The notes beneath the pieces are model-generated. The model did no database searches, was not told where the DNA came from, and worked only from the letters and a program-made list of their open reading frames with translations. Below, in pieces: positions 25,707 to 37,765 of a stretch of 64,000 bases of DNA (within the stretch, counting starts at the first letter, position 1; the number at the start of each line of letters is the position of its first letter). Both the position numbers and the translations under genes were made by a program. Origin of the DNA: Tigriopus japonicus (lineage: Eukaryota > Arthropoda > Copepoda > Harpacticoida > Harpacticidae); NCBI GenBank assembly GCA_010645155.1, contig CM021323.1, positions 4,120,781 to 4,184,780 on the forward strand, read 5' to 3'.

Positions 25707-27107
25707 AAAAGATGGTAAAGTTCTCCACAATAATGTTAACTTTTGGTATGGGGTTGGATATCTGGATAATCATTCCAAAGAGAACACGGGGTCGTGCCAT
25801 TTTCAAGATTGTCGCAGTTCATAGATCCTAGACAATATGAACAATGTAGAACATGCATGTAAGAAATGGAGTGACTATTTCTTTAGTACTGCAGTATGGA
25901 CTAAGTCAAGGTTATGTGTAGAATGCGGAATTGTTCTAGTGACACAACTTGGATCTTTTGTGGACGAAGGCCCCCTCATTCTCCTTCCCTCTCTACTCTA
26001 CTGTCAGGACACTGCAATGGCGCACGATAGAATAAAAATGCAATCCTGATTCACCACATGTGCCGAGATAGATTAGCCGTTATGATCAATTGGAAAATCT
26101 TTGAGAGCTCCTGTCTATCCGCCCCCAACAGACACAATCCCTGTAAAACATTCTTAGGCTCTGAACTTTAAATTCGGGAAGTTGGAAATTGTTCCACCGC
26201 AACGAATGCTCAACAGAACCACCCAAAGCTAGCGAAACAAAGACGTGCGTGAGTGCTTCTTATACCCCAGGCACCCTAGCTTCCCAACTACAAGACCAAC
26301 ACCACCTTAGACCCTGCCACTCACTCGCCCTTAGGCCAATTTTGGGGGTGATGTTCAGGGCCTCATCGCTGGTGAACTTCCGCCCAAGCGCCCCAATACA
26401 CTGCTCGTCTCTTCTGTCTAGGGACCACGCTTTTTCCCATGTGCTCTCCAATGAGGTTTTCCTCCGCAAACCACGAAGGCTCATCCCATTTCTCGCCACA
26501 GCGGCAGCCTACTAACACGTGGGTCACGCTTAGAAAGTCTTGAGTTGGCAACAGTAGCTGACATGAGGCTAGTCACATGAGCGAATCTGAGGCCCGGTCC
26601 ATGGAAAAAGGGGACCCTCACTCGAGTCTTTTTGAGACTTGTGGAGCTAAAGAGTAGGAAAAATAGGAACCGAAACGGGGCCACTGATAACATGTGGAAC
26701 TGTGGAATTGACGGGGCTTAGCTTCTGGCCAGTAATTCTATTGAAAGAGAACGCACAACCCAGTTGAAGTCACACTCGAGCGCGGACAACAAATATACGA
26801 ACGTATACTTTACTAGTGAGTCCTCTCAGAGGACACCACAATCGGGTCCACGAAGCGGCGAGGGATTTCATTCCGGTTTTAGTCACTTGGAATGAGTAAG
26901 AGAAACTCTTTGGAGTAGCGAGGAACACACCTGAATTGGTTCTCCGATCACTTTGTTTCCGGACTTTGGACCAAAGGAACATTCATAAGTCAAGTGAACC
27001 TAAGACATTGAGACATCAACAAGCTATTCGACTTGAGCATTGGAATCAAGTTCAGTTAGTGTGTGACTTTGATTTCAGAAGGACCACGAGACAGCTCCAA
27101 TATCATA
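25707..27107. other. Intergenic, upstream of EF-hand gene
   Basis: GC-richer than its surroundings near 26200-26950. It has open frames on both strands without recognised motifs. A splice acceptor-like TTGATTTCAG at 27070-27079 just before the EF-hand start suggests a non-coding 5' exon of that gene further upstream. Confidence 0.4.
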
Positions 27108-27608
27108 ATGGCAGCATTTATGGTTGGCAAAAGTCTCAAGGACCGAAGACAACACAAGGCTATTGAAGAGCTCTTCGATAATGCCGACAAGAACGGCAAT
27201 GGACGGATCTCGGTCCAAGAGTACGTGAACATATTCAGCGAACACGGAATCACTGTCGGACAAGAGGAAGTGGAAAAGATATCCCAATTAGCCAGTGATG
27301 CGAATGAGGTCACCAAAGATGAATTCATCGAATATGCCAAACGATCAGACTTCTTCAAGAGCCAATTGGACAAGACTGACGGCGATTCCGTGGCGGCCAA
27401 ACGGGAGGCCGTCGCCAAGGCTGAGAGAGCCTTTAAACTCTTTGACAAAGACAACGACGGATATATCACAAAGGAAGAGTTCCAGAAAATCTCCAAGAAA
27501 CTCAGTCGGGATCAAATTGAAGCAGTTTTTACCAAATTCGACAAGGACGGCGACGGAGTGTTGAGTTTCGAGGAATTTCGCAGGATGCTGAACAAAGATC
27601 ACCGATAG
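27108..27608 (+). CDS. Calmodulin-like EF-hand calcium-binding protein, single exon
   Basis: The ATG at 27108 gives 166 residues. Three canonical 12-residue EF-hand loops are seen: residues 27-38 (DKNGNGRISVQE), 113-124 (DKDNDGYITKEE) and 145-156 (DKDGDGVLSFEE). A fourth, between hands 1 and 3 (about residues 57-72, ASDANEVTKDEF), lacks the usual acidic ligands and probably does not bind calcium. The order of two N-terminal and two C-terminal hands separated by a charged linker matches the calmodulin/troponin C superfamily. There is no signal peptide or membrane segment, so it is likely cytosolic. The frame is open 15 codons upstream, but the ATG at 27108 is the first good start and follows a likely splice acceptor. 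The exact family member cannot be named. Confidence 0.88.
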   Translation: MAAFMVGKSLKDRRQHKAIEELFDNADKNGNGRISVQEYVNIFSEHGITVGQEEVEKISQLASDANEVTKDEFIEYAKRSDFFKSQLDKTDGDSVAAKREAVAKAERAFKLFDKDNDGYITKEEFQKISKKLSRDQIEAVFTKFDKDGDGVLSFEEFRRMLNKDHR

Positions 27609-28432
27609 AATTGCCAATGTACAAATTGCGACAACAGAAGGGACAAGGAATCAAAAACCATTGGAAGCAAGAATCTCTATCCAGTGATACATGTTTCTCC
27701 AGAGAACAATCGGCATCCCAAGTATATGTTAAATCACGGTTATTATACCCCTACAAAACTGCAAATTTCAGTTGCTTTCGACAAACAACCGCAAACAATT
27801 TTTTTAGGCAGTAACAGAACATTTTAAGGAAATCAATGAATTCTCCCTTTTTATTCGTTTTTCTTTCAACAATTGGAATGCTAAAGCCAGCAAGCATGAA
27901 TGAATGACATTGTCCGTGTGCTGCTTTTACTAAATTTCCCAACCCTCTCATGTAAGACACAAAACAAAGGCCATTTTATTAATAACAACAAAGTCCCATA
28001 GTCGATCCCTCCAGTATACAGCGTTCTTCGCATAAAGCAGCTACAAATTTGTATCAACATCGTAAACAATCCCATAGAATAAAGTATATATGTTGGGTGT
28101 ATTTCTTTAATTATTATGCTGGTTTTTCTTCCTTTCCTCGTAAAATTGCGATGAGTTGTTAGTTTTTGGAACATAGAAATCTGTTACATGGAGTGGGATC
28201 GAGCGAGGGCCCGTTACCTCGTTCGTGTCAGTTTTCCTGCTTGATAGCCTGGAGTTAGTGAAGAAATGAGAATAGTGTTGTTTTTTCACAAAACTTATAA
28301 AACAAAAAGCATACAATGAATCAATAAGCAATCATTCAATGCCCTATTGATGCTTCCCTAAATGTTTGCAATGCTTTGTTAGATTGTGACGAAAAAAATA
28401 ATTCCTATTTCTGATCCAGCGGCTGCTTTGCG
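27609..28432. other. 3' region of the EF-hand gene
   Basis: AT-rich. AATAAA at 28078-28083 could be the polyadenylation signal if the 3' UTR is about 470 bases. No gene is seen. Confidence 0.45.
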
Positions 28433-28704
28433 ATAATGATTGCCCATCTTTTGTTGAATGTAATATGGTTTTAATCAATGAGATCATTTTGGGGCATTCT
28501 TCACTTTGTGTAATGGTATAAATTTTCTTCTCTGGCTCTATCTTCGACCCTTAACTAGGGTTCTTAATACAAAGGAAGACTGCTAAGGAATGAAAAAAAG
28601 CTACAGAGAAATTTCTTTGTATCATTCTATACAGGGAAGAATTCCCAGGAAAATCCCAACAATAAAAACATTGTTGCCTGCAACAAAAGATGGGCAATCA
28701 TAAT
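28433..28704. mobile_element. MITE-like element with 24-bp terminal inverted repeats
   Basis: ATAATGATTGCCCATCTTTTGTTG (first 20 bases and continuation) at 28433-28456 is matched by its reverse complement at 28681-28704 with one mismatch. The 272-bp element has no coding frame. The flanking target duplication is not clear. Confidence 0.65.
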
Positions 28705-28758
28705 CACAAAACAAGTCACTAGATCAGGAGTTTAGAAATATTTTGCTTAAAACAAGCA

Positions 28759-29319
28759 ACACGGCGTTTAATTGAGTTGGAGAAGTCATTTTTTGAGTTC
28801 CTAAAACATTTGAGGCCAATTTTGAAGGAAAGAGACAGTGCTGCACACCAAAAACGAGTTCTGTTAATCAGGTCACGGGCCAAAATTTGATATAATATCA
28901 CTTAAAACATACTTAAAACCAATTTTCTGAATTTTCTTTTTCACCTATTACTAAGATGGTTTCATGGTTGTCTGGACCCGAAATTTAAGCGAAATCTGCT
29001 GAGCCCTTGTTCTAATATGGGGTAACAAAAGTCCGATTGTTTCCTTCGAGAACTGTGTTCGAAAATAGCCATTCGAAAGTCAAAATCAATTTAAAACATT
29101 TTGAGCCATTATCGACCTAAGTGCGCCTAACAATTATCTAAGAGAAAATTTTCATAATTTTTTTTAAAGCTTGTCTTAAGTGACTTTATATCAATTTTTG
29201 GCCGGTGACCTAATAAGCAGGACTCACTTTCGTATGCAGCATTGTCTCTTCAATTCAAAAGTGGTTTAAATGTCTTTGGAACTCAAAAATGACTTCTCCA
29301 GCTAAATTAAATGCCGTGT
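28759..29319. mobile_element. Long-inverted-repeat (foldback) element, copy 1
   Basis: The ends are imperfect inverted repeats of about 180 bp. ACACGGCGTTTAATTGAG then GGAGAAGTCATTTTTTGAGT at the left are mirrored at the right by ACTCAAAAATGACTTCTCC and TTAAATGCCGTGT. A block CATTTGAGGCCAATTTTGAA with GAGACAGTGCTGCA also pairs with its complement near 29240-29275. There is no transposase frame. A related copy lies at 53949-54429. Confidence 0.75.
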
Positions 29320-30111
29320 CAAACAACACATTTTAGATTCTAAGACAGATACCAAAAGGGGCATGGAATGATTGCATATTGATTCCTTGTATGCTTTTGT
29401 TTTATGAGTTATGTGAATAAAACAACATTAATCCCAATTATATTGCATTTCTTCATTAATTAAAACAATGAGAAGATAGTTATAGTCATGCTATAACTCT
29501 CGTCAATAGAGCTATAGGAAGCATGCTTTATAACTTTTTTGGTGAAAAACCAGCAAAAATAAATAATCTGCTAGAAAGTTGGAATAATCTCGAGCGCTAT
29601 CGAGACTCAAGTTCCCATAAATTTTGTCTAAATACCACTGGCAGTACTTTTTTCCCAATCCAGGACGGTTTTGTCATGGTTTGGTCTTTTTGAATGAAAG
29701 AGGTTAGGTTTTCAATTAAAAAAGTAGGTATATTCTTAAAGCTTATTTTAGCTAATAGTAGCTATTTAGGCAGCAAGCCACAAAACAGATATCAGGTGTA
29801 AATTGCTTCTAAACTTATAAGTTTAATGACATAACCACTAGTCAAAACAAACGTCAAAATAATTATAAAGTAATTTCATGCAAAAAGTAATTGGCATAGG
29901 CCTGCCAATAAATGCCTGTAAGCAAAATATTACATTGAATCAACTATACTCACTATGCATTCTTGGTAGAAAACACGCAATTTATGAACTCTGTCCAAGA
30001 GCATCATTCAATACAAAATCCGTCCGGACGAAAAGTACGTTTCCAAGGCCATTGACCTGCGTCAGTCGCCATTCTTGGACGTTCTTTAGTGCAGAACATT
30101 AGTGCAGAACC
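29320..30111. other. Intergenic, upstream of the sugar transporter
   Basis: AT-rich. It contains a TATAAA at 29864-29869, about 245 bases before the transporter start, which may or may not be the core promoter, and a short direct repeat TAGTGCAGAAC just before the ATG. Confidence 0.4.
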
Positions 30112-31578
30112 ATGTCCGCCACAAACGATGGGTTTCACGATATGAAAGAGTGGAAAAGTGACAGTGCCAAGAAAACGTCCCAAGAACCGAATTCATTTCC
30201 AAAGACCCTGAACAAGTTGGCCATATTTCGTCAGTTCTTGGCCAGTTTGGGCTTCTCTTTGGGTGGTTTTGCCATGGGAACCACCATTGGATGGTCAGCC
30301 ACTGCTCTGAAAGAACTGGGATCACCATCCAGTCCAATTGAAGTCACTGATGGCGAAATTGCACTCATTGGGGCACTGATTTGTTTGGGGGCTGTGGTTC
30401 AAGGACCAATCACTGGATACATCATGGTCAGATTCGGGAGAAGAGCTGCCATGCTCCTCAATTCTATCCCATTGATCGCAGGATGGACTCTTATCATTTT
30501 TGCCCAAAATGTGTGGATGCTACTCTTGGGACGATTTGTTACAGGATATGCGGTCGGATCTTTTGCCATGATCGCACCTGTTTACATCGGTGAAATTGCA
30601 GCGCCCGAAATCCGCGGAGCTTTGGGTACTTGCTTCCATGCTTTGTTTGTCTTTGGAATCTTTGTCATGTTCGTTTTGGGCGCGTTTATATCTTGGAAGA
30701 GCTTGGCCGTATTCAGTTTATGCATCGGATTGATCCTGATCTTGGTTGTATTCATCCTTCGAGATTCACCCACGTCGTACGTGATGCAAAACCATCCTGA
30801 TTTGGCCTTGAATGCCATGAAGTGGTTCAGGAATTCTGATGATATCGGAGAGGAGATGAAAGCGGTGCAAACATCCGTAGAGCAAATGATGAACAATAAC
30901 TTTAGCTCACAAATGCGTCAACTGAACATTTGCAGCTCTGGTGATCCCACCATCCGAAATCCTTTACTCTTGAGCGTGTTTCTACTGTCGAGTCAACAAT
31001 TATCGGGAATCAATGCTGTGATCACCTTCACCGTGACCATCTTCCAAAGTGCAGGTGCTGCAGTGAATCCGAATACAGCCACAATCATAATTGGAGGCAT
31101 TCAGTTTGTCTCGACGGTGCTCAGCTACTTTACCGTTAACCGGATTGGACGACGGATTACTCTTATTACTACATTTAGTATTATGGCTATGTCTTTAATT
31201 TGTTTCGGGATTTTCTTCTATCTTCACGAGCACCATCCAACGGCATCAGAGAATCTTGGATGGCTTCCATTACTTTCCATGGGCATGTTCATCATTTCAT
31301 TTAGTTTTGGCCCAGGCCCATTGGCTTGGTTGCTCTTGGGTGAGCTTCTCTCACCCAAAATAATGGGTGTGGCTGGAGCCTTGGCATCAATGACTAATTG
31401 GAGTGTGGGTTTCGTAGTTACCTTGTGCTTTCCGTTCTTGGTGAAATTTCTCGGGGATTATGGAGCGTATTGGGTATTCTCAGCACTTTGCTTGATTTCC
31501 TTGCTTGTTGTGATACGATTTCTTCCTGAAACCAGGAATAAAACTCTTCAGGAAATTCAAGCTTCGTTTGCAAAGTAG
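30112..31578 (+). CDS. Tret1-like facilitated sugar (trehalose) transporter, single exon
   Basis: One uninterrupted frame of 488 residues, the usual length for the family. It is a 12-helix major facilitator superfamily sugar porter. Signatures seen are RFGRR after helix 2-3, GRFVTGYAVGSF then PVYIGEIAAPEIRG in helix 4-5, QQLSGINAV in helix 7, NRIGRR between helices 8 and 9, and PETRNKTLQEI at the C-terminus. The N-terminal cytoplasmic part is about 40 residues. Arthropod members carry trehalose or glucose across the plasma membrane by facilitated diffusion; which sugar is used here cannot be read from sequence. The absence of introns contrasts with the neighbouring multi-exon genes. The ATG is in a fair context (AGAACCATGTCC). 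Confidence 0.9.
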   Translation: MSATNDGFHDMKEWKSDSAKKTSQEPNSFPKTLNKLAIFRQFLASLGFSLGGFAMGTTIGWSATALKELGSPSSPIEVTDGEIALIGALICLGAVVQGPITGYIMVRFGRRAAMLLNSIPLIAGWTLIIFAQNVWMLLLGRFVTGYAVGSFAMIAPVYIGEIAAPEIRGALGTCFHALFVFGIFVMFVLGAFISWKSLAVFSLCIGLILILVVFILRDSPTSYVMQNHPDLALNAMKWFRNSDDIGEEMKAVQTSVEQMMNNNFSSQMRQLNICSSGDPTIRNPLLLSVFLLSSQQLSGINAVITFTVTIFQSAGAAVNPNTATIIIGGIQFVSTVLSYFTVNRIGRRITLITTFSIMAMSLICFGIFFYLHEHHPTASENLGWLPLLSMGMFIISFSFGPGPLAWLLLGELLSPKIMGVAGALASMTNWSVGFVVTLCFPFLVKFLGDYGAYWVFSALCLISLLVVIRFLPETRNKTLQEIQASFAK

Positions 31579-32506
31579 ATGAGTGTCAGTATATGGAGAA
31601 AATTGTCAAGTTATTAGCATAGGTGCAGGTTAAACAATTTCAATTGTTTTGTCTTGCCATTTATTTGAAACAATAAGAGAACCTTTTGTGATTACAGGGC
31701 TTTGTGACAAAAGTTGAATACTTTGTAGTTGCTTTTAGCCAAAAAAAGACCACTGAAGACCCGGTTTATATTTGATTCAAAGACCTAAAATGTAGGTGAG
31801 ATCATTGGATCGACTTCAGTTGAAATAAGTTACCGTCAAAGCAATAATTTTAAGCTGTTCTTCAATCTTTAGATTCCATTTTGAAAAGCGTTTGGACACA
31901 CTTGGAATACACCAAAAATAAGTTATTGATCGGTTAGTAAATTATTTTGCTTGTCGATAAAAAAAACAATGCCACAAAAACAATAAAATCAATAAAGTTG
32001 AATATTTTTGTCACATTTCCCTTTTTTACTCTATCAGATTTGGACGTCGTTTCATACTTCTTGATCAAGAACACCATTAATTGCTTTATAACTTCTTTTC
32101 TTAAGCTTTCTGTTAGTAAGGAATACCATGAATGCTCCGTGGTAAATAAATTCGGGAAGAGAGAAATTTTTATGCTATTTATGGGTTTGGCCCTAGTCAG
32201 CCGAAAAATGTTTGGACACCATAGGAACATAAACTTACAACATATCTTAAAATATTTGTCAAACTGGCCTTCTTATTGTGCAGACCTACGTAAATTATAT
32301 TTAAAATGTTGTTGATTACAATTGCTTTGGTCTCAAAAGTAATCAAATACAATTAAAATTAAAATTGCAGAAAAGAACAAATTTATTCTTCAAACGCAAC
32401 TAGAACTCATTTCTATTGAAGTTTTACTGTATGTGTACGGACTATCAAATAGTTGTCAAATAAAGCTGCATCGATTTATACGCTGAATAATTTTGGAAGG
32501 TGAGAG
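31579..32506. other. 3' region of the transporter gene, possible Tc1-like scrap
   Basis: AATAAA sites lie near 31982. GTTTGGACAC occurs twice in the same orientation at 31890-31899 and 32210-32219, resembling the end sequence of Tc1-like transposons, but no transposase or inverted ends are clear. Confidence 0.4.
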
Positions 32507-32587
32507 GACAACTCGACCCAGCAGACAACTCGACCCAGCGGACAACTCGACCCAGCAGACAACTCGACCCAGTGAACAAATTGACTG
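32507..32587. repeat. 17-bp minisatellite array 1
   Basis: Four near-perfect tandem units of GACAACTCGACCCAGCA (32507-32523, 32524-32540, 32541-32557, 32558-32574), then a decayed unit. Variation sits in the last three bases (GCA, GCG, GCA, GTG). Same family as the arrays at 55321-55550, 57994-58239 and 58470-58556. Confidence 0.85.
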
Positions 32588-33407
32588 GATAAAGCCGGAC
32601 CAACACCCACTACTCTGCCTCTGCAAAATTGATATTAAAAGATGGCTCTTTTTCCACATTTTGCTTACGCAGTAATTGTTAAGAATAAAACCACTTCACT
32701 CAGTCCTCCAAAGTACACTGTATTTCATGTCACCAAAGTACTCGCAAATGCTCAATCACTACCGATTGATGGTGATATGATCTAAAACATCACAGTAACA
32801 ATGTTTTAAATCTGCGTTAAAATTTGAAAGGCATCATTTTGGATGGTGTAAACAATAAAGTTTGCCTAAAAATTGTCTAAGGTGATATTTTTTGGTCAAA
32901 TTATCACTCATTTGGGGAAAGAAATCCAAAAAAAGACAAACCATGTGAGTTAGTCCCAAACAAGATGAAATATTTATATGCTCTAATTTTCACCTAAATA
33001 TGTCCTTTTATGTAAAAAAAACATTCTTAAGTTTTCATATTACTTTTCGCCCTTTACTTATGATTTATTTGTAAAATACAATAATTAGTATTTTATAATT
33101 ACAATTAATTAGCCGGTATTAAAAAAATTAGAGGTTAAATCAACTCGTGTTACGATCTACGGCCAAAACCCGACTTACTAGTAATTGGCTCTTTCACTTA
33201 CACTAATGGATCTGACAATCATTCGCCAATTAGTAAACTTAATGAACAAATTACAACCAAGGTTGGATATAAATATCAAAACAACTCATGGCCCAAGTTT
33301 GCCAGATTTTCAAGTTTGACAGAACTTGAGATCCAAAAGGTACGCAAAAAGCAAACAATAGCCATTTTACTATGTTACTATTCACCGATGTCAACGCTTC
33401 TTTCAAC
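32588..33407. other. Intergenic, very AT-rich
   Basis: No gene or repeat recognised. A and T tracts dominate, especially 32990-33130. Confidence 0.5.
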
Positions 33408-33413
33408 TTTATT
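33408..33413 (-). terminator. Polyadenylation signal of the carboxypeptidase gene
   Basis: AATAAA on the minus strand about 107 bases past the stop codon. Confidence 0.55.
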
Positions 33414-33519
33414 TTGACAAATCTCAAAGGCCCCTAAATTTTACCATAAATGTGAAATGAGGACGCTTTTGGACAGAGACTAAACTGAAGGTTGATCACT
33501 CAATCAAAAATTCGAATTC

Positions 33520-36500
33520 TTAGGCCTTGTCACCAAAGGATTTCCCATGAATAAACCGTTGCATCATATCAAAAGCCCATTTGGGTTGATCATATGGCAA
33601 AATGTGACCAGCATTCCTAACCATGACTTGTCTGAAATTGCCCACTTCACGTGCATATCCAGCCACATCACCACCCACTTTCCACACTAATCGAGAAGCA
33701 TTGTTATATTGAGACTTTCCTTGCCAATTCAGATTGGCAATGAAATGTTCAGTTGCAGGATAGGCGATAATCACGTCCAGTTGACCATTATAAATCATGA
33801 CCTAAACAATGAAAAGCAACCATTGACTTGAAAATAAAATAATCATGTTACATTTACTCTTCACCTTATAATTAGCATCCAAGAGAGTTTCCAACCACGG
33901 TTTAATGGTTTTGGGCATATCTTCGTACAGATATTGGTGAACCTTCATGGAGATATCCGAGTACTTGAGGTTTCCCACGTGAATATCTTTCCGCACAGAA
34001 GGCTTTTCAAGCCATTGTGTGTAGTAGGTGAACGTGTCTGGTTGATCAGAGAGCAAGTAATTATAGTAGAAAGACAATTGAGTCTTATTCTCAAAGTAAT
34101 CGATCACGTTGTCATAGACCTGCAACAAAGCAGAGACCTCACTTGTAAAGGCCAGGAGAAACAAAATATCTAATTAGGCAAGCGCGGGAATTCCGCCCCA
34201 AATTCTAGACAATTTGTTTTCCTCTAGCGGTTAACAAATAACGAGTTGTCAAGGCACTGCTGCCAAAAGAAAAATTATTCAAAGCTGTCGTTACGTAGAA
34301 TATTATTGTAAAAATACACTCACCAAGTGCGCCATTCTGTTCTTTCTTGTGGCAAACAGCTTTCCAATTCTACAAGATCATAGATTTCCAGATTGCAACA
34401 ATCATGCATTAGTTTTGGACAAAGAGAAGTGCCTCAAATGGCGATGAGGGGGCTCCAAATGTAACTAAAAATATTTTCAGTTCATCATGGCATGGATTAG
34501 CACTGAAATTCCTTCTCAATCTTTAAATTGTTCATTCCAATCTTAAGAGGAATTTCCCAAGTATTCCCACTGAAATACATTACTGGTTCATTTTCAGGCC
34601 CCCATTGACATTGAAAACACTTTCATTTGTCCAAAACTGATTTATCTGCTTATCCATGCATCTCATGGAGTCGGTGAACTGTTTGTCACAAGAAGGAACT
34701 AAATGGTGCCCTTTTTGACTGCACTCGTTTACTACAGTGCTCTAATTTACCCTAGCTGCTTTGGGCCAGTCCTTGGCTCGGATATATCCTTTGATGACCT
34801 TGCTGATGTCCTTTATGATGTCTCTGTCCTTTTCGTCGACCAGTCCGATTTGGAAAATGAATTCCCCATAAGCAAGTTGGTTCTCGGGATCACAGAGTCC
34901 ATCACCAATGGCCAAACCAGTTAAGGGCAGCTTCGGTTGGGTTCCTTTCTTGTTCTCTTGATGGATTTTGTACGAAATAGCCGGAACGTATTTGCCTGGA
35001 TTCACACAATAGATAGTTATAGTATCAAAAATGCAAGATACACTCACACAAGACGCAATGGTCATCAATCATTGACGGAGTAGCGTTTTTGACAAAGCAT
35101 TGTGTGGTTTTGTTGTCCATGTCATCATGCAATGCACAGTAATTTCTTTATTTTCGGGCTTCTGCCGTTATTTTTGTTCCGATGTTTATAATATTGTACA
35201 AAGACGAGAATGGGATGGTTCATTTAAGTTGAGTTGCGACGGAATGGAGTGGCGCCATTTCAAAAATACATCAATGACAAAGTTACGTCATTTAGACGAA
35301 CAGCAAAAATTAAGAATTTTAGGGAAATTAGTTGAGGAATGATTCAGAGGAGGTTCTTACAAATTTCGGAATTTTAAAACATAAGGTTTTGATAAGATTG
35401 GTCATTTTTGAATGACGAGGTTGAGAGAAGGCATTTTTTTGGAGCCGTGACCGGAAAGTTGCGTTAAAAGTGTCATCCTAGGATCCTTCGAGATCTTTTT
35501 TTTTTGTCTTCAGTTCCTTTTAAAATGACTTCTTATCTTATCACAGGAAGGTAATTTTGACGCACTATTTTTTCATGAAAATGAAGGCACATTCAAAAAG
35601 TGCTCACTTTACAATCGCTAAATCCTCCGCCACTAGTGGGCCCCTAAAGATGGTTCCACTCTCTTGTTTCATTCCTATTTTCATATTTTTGAAAAAAATG
35701 TATTTTCAATTGGCTTTAAAATCCCAGATGTTCGACTTACCAGCATAGGATTCGCCGGTGATGTACAATTCATTTTGGAGAAGCTCGGGGAACATTTTGT
35801 AGAATTGCTGCATGAAGTTGTAAAGGTCCCTGGCAACGTCATCTTGATTTTTGGCATATCCTTTTTCACTATCTGTGAAGCTGAATCCCGTTCCAACAGG
35901 TTGATCAATATATAGCATGTTATAAGTCAAGGCCCAAGATGTGGGTCTCAATCTCAAATTGATCTCCTTGTCCACGTAGAAGGGTCCATGTTCAACGAAG
36001 AATCCAAATAAACTGGATCCACCTGGACCCCCTTGAAGCCACACCACCAATGGAGCAGTTTCAGCATTGAACTAAGAGAATATATATATGGAAAAAGTGA
36101 GTGATCTCTCGTTAAAGAGGATTCAAGTAGAGATTATAATTTGGATCTTACCGCAGCAGGAACATACCAGAAGAACATATTGGAATTGAACTTCTTATTC
36201 ACGGTCATGAATCCAGTGTAAGATGGAATGGCTGAGATTTCGCCAACTTTAGCCTGCTTCCTAGCTTGACTAACTTTGTTGGACTCTAATAATGGGGTCA
36301 AAAAAAGTGGCTTTCCGACTTCTGACTCTGAAAAATTTCCTGTGGAAGCATTGTTGAAAAATTCCAGGAGGTTTGAGCCCCGTTTGGGAATGGCAGATAA
36401 AATGGATTGGACCTCGTCTGAAACCTCATTCCAAGTTGGCTCAATGTTTCGGACCAATTTATGGATAGTATTCGATGTCCTGTCTATCCATGAGCCATTG

Positions 36501-36559
36501 CTGACTCTGAATAGAGAAATAATAAGGCAAAAGGCCAGATTTTGTGAAAACCGCGCCAT
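33520..36559 (-). CDS. Serine carboxypeptidase, vitellogenic/CPVL-like (peptidase S10), 5 exons
   Basis: Minus-strand exons are 36559-36152, 36071-35741, 34995-34751, 34119-33865 and 33801-33520; phases close to give 506 residues. The ATG at 36559 starts a signal peptide (MARFSQNLAFCLIISLF); an upstream in-frame ATG at 36601 would put 14 residues before it. S10 hallmarks are the oxyanion block WLQGGPGGSS (147-156), Ser244 in GESYAG, the IDQPVGTGFS block, Asp422 in IYNGQLDVI and His479 in RNAGHILPYDQP, giving the Ser-Asp-His triad. IGDGLCDPE is also typical of CPVL and arthropod vitellogenic carboxypeptidases. The enzyme removes C-terminal residues in an acidic secretory, lysosomal or yolk compartment. 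The catalytic serine codon sits a few codons before the exon 2-3 junction. The gene is head to head with the RBM5/10-like gene. Confidence 0.92.
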
Positions 36560-37765
36560 TCTGAAAAGAGATGGGTTACATAATATGAAATCAGAGTACA
36601 ACTAGCGCCCAATGTGCTTTAATTGTGGTTGCTAGAAGCCTAGAACTGATATGCAATGGAATGAGAAGTTCCCGCTCTTTTTTGAAAAAAGAGCCCAGTC
36701 TTCCTTTCGAGGGAGTCTTTCCGTGGTACTGAAAGATTCCTTAGTTTTCTAAGCGCACAACTGCAAGATAAGACACACATGGCATAATATGATTGAAAAA
36801 TAACAAAAAAAAACACATTGCGTTTTATAACAAATCATCCTTGTAAATTCCTCTAACCATTTAGTTCCCCAGACTCAGTCCTGAAAGGAGCCTTAAAATG
36901 GACGTCCTGGATTAAAATCAGCATACTCTCCCCAGTCTTTCCAAAAACTACGAATAACAAGAGAAGATGAGCTATTTCAGGCTTAAAACCACAGTATTGA
37001 CCGCCATTACCATTGACCCTTAGATTCTAAATCAAAACAATGTTCTTTATTGCCTAACATCTGTCGTTGTAAAAAATATGAAAAGTCCAAATTTCTTCTT
37101 TGCGATATTATCCCTCTCTCTCAGGAAGTGAAATCTGGAAGAAGTCTACCTACGTTGTCAGCGCAACTGAGCGCAGAGCAGAAATCTTCCAGAAAGATGA
37201 AAAGAACAACGTCAACAACGTCAGCAGAAAAGCCAAGCTTCTCTCCAGTCTTCATCCATTGTGTCACTCAGACCTCAAACATAATTTTCGTAATCCATTA
37301 CATCAGGTATATCTCAATCCCACTATAATACCTCCCGCCAAATCTGTCGAGTTTGTCCCAAAGTCTTTGTTTCCAAAGATGTTGGCAATGAAGTTAAATA
37401 ACACCCACTCACTTGCTACAATGAATGGCTTCTGACGACTAATTGAAGTCTCATGAGAGCTTGATCCACGAAATATCAGCCAGACAAAGCCCCGGAATAG
37501 TTCGGTAGAGTTTGGATTGCTCGGCAAAATCGGGCCTTAATCAGAATTCCTAATTTCTTCCTTAAAATCCAGACAAATCACCTTGAAATTGGCCCTGTAA
37601 AAAGAAGTTTGACCGGTCTCATCCGTCTTCAACAATGAAGCCATCTCGTTTTGACAATCATCAAATTCGTGTCTGATTGGATGACCTTTTGACCTCGAGG
37701 AGTGATAAGTACTTCAACATCTCAACATTTTTTCCTCAGATTGAGCCCATCAATACTGGGTGGTC
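36560..37765. promoter_or_regulatory. Shared upstream region of divergent carboxypeptidase and RBM5/10-like genes
   Basis: About 1.2 kb between two start codons pointing away from each other. It holds a candidate non-coding exon at 37125-37306 (acceptor TCTCTCTCAG, donor CAG|GTATAT) and an acceptor TTTCCTCAG at 37731-37739 leading into the RBM start exon. An in-frame stop at 37742-37744 shows that the RBM reading frame does not extend upstream within that exon. No core promoter motif was identified. Confidence 0.45.

Noticed and set aside
31890..32219. Possible Tc1-like transposon from two GTTTGGACAC sites
   Set aside because: The two sites are in the same orientation rather than inverted, and no transposase remnant is clear.
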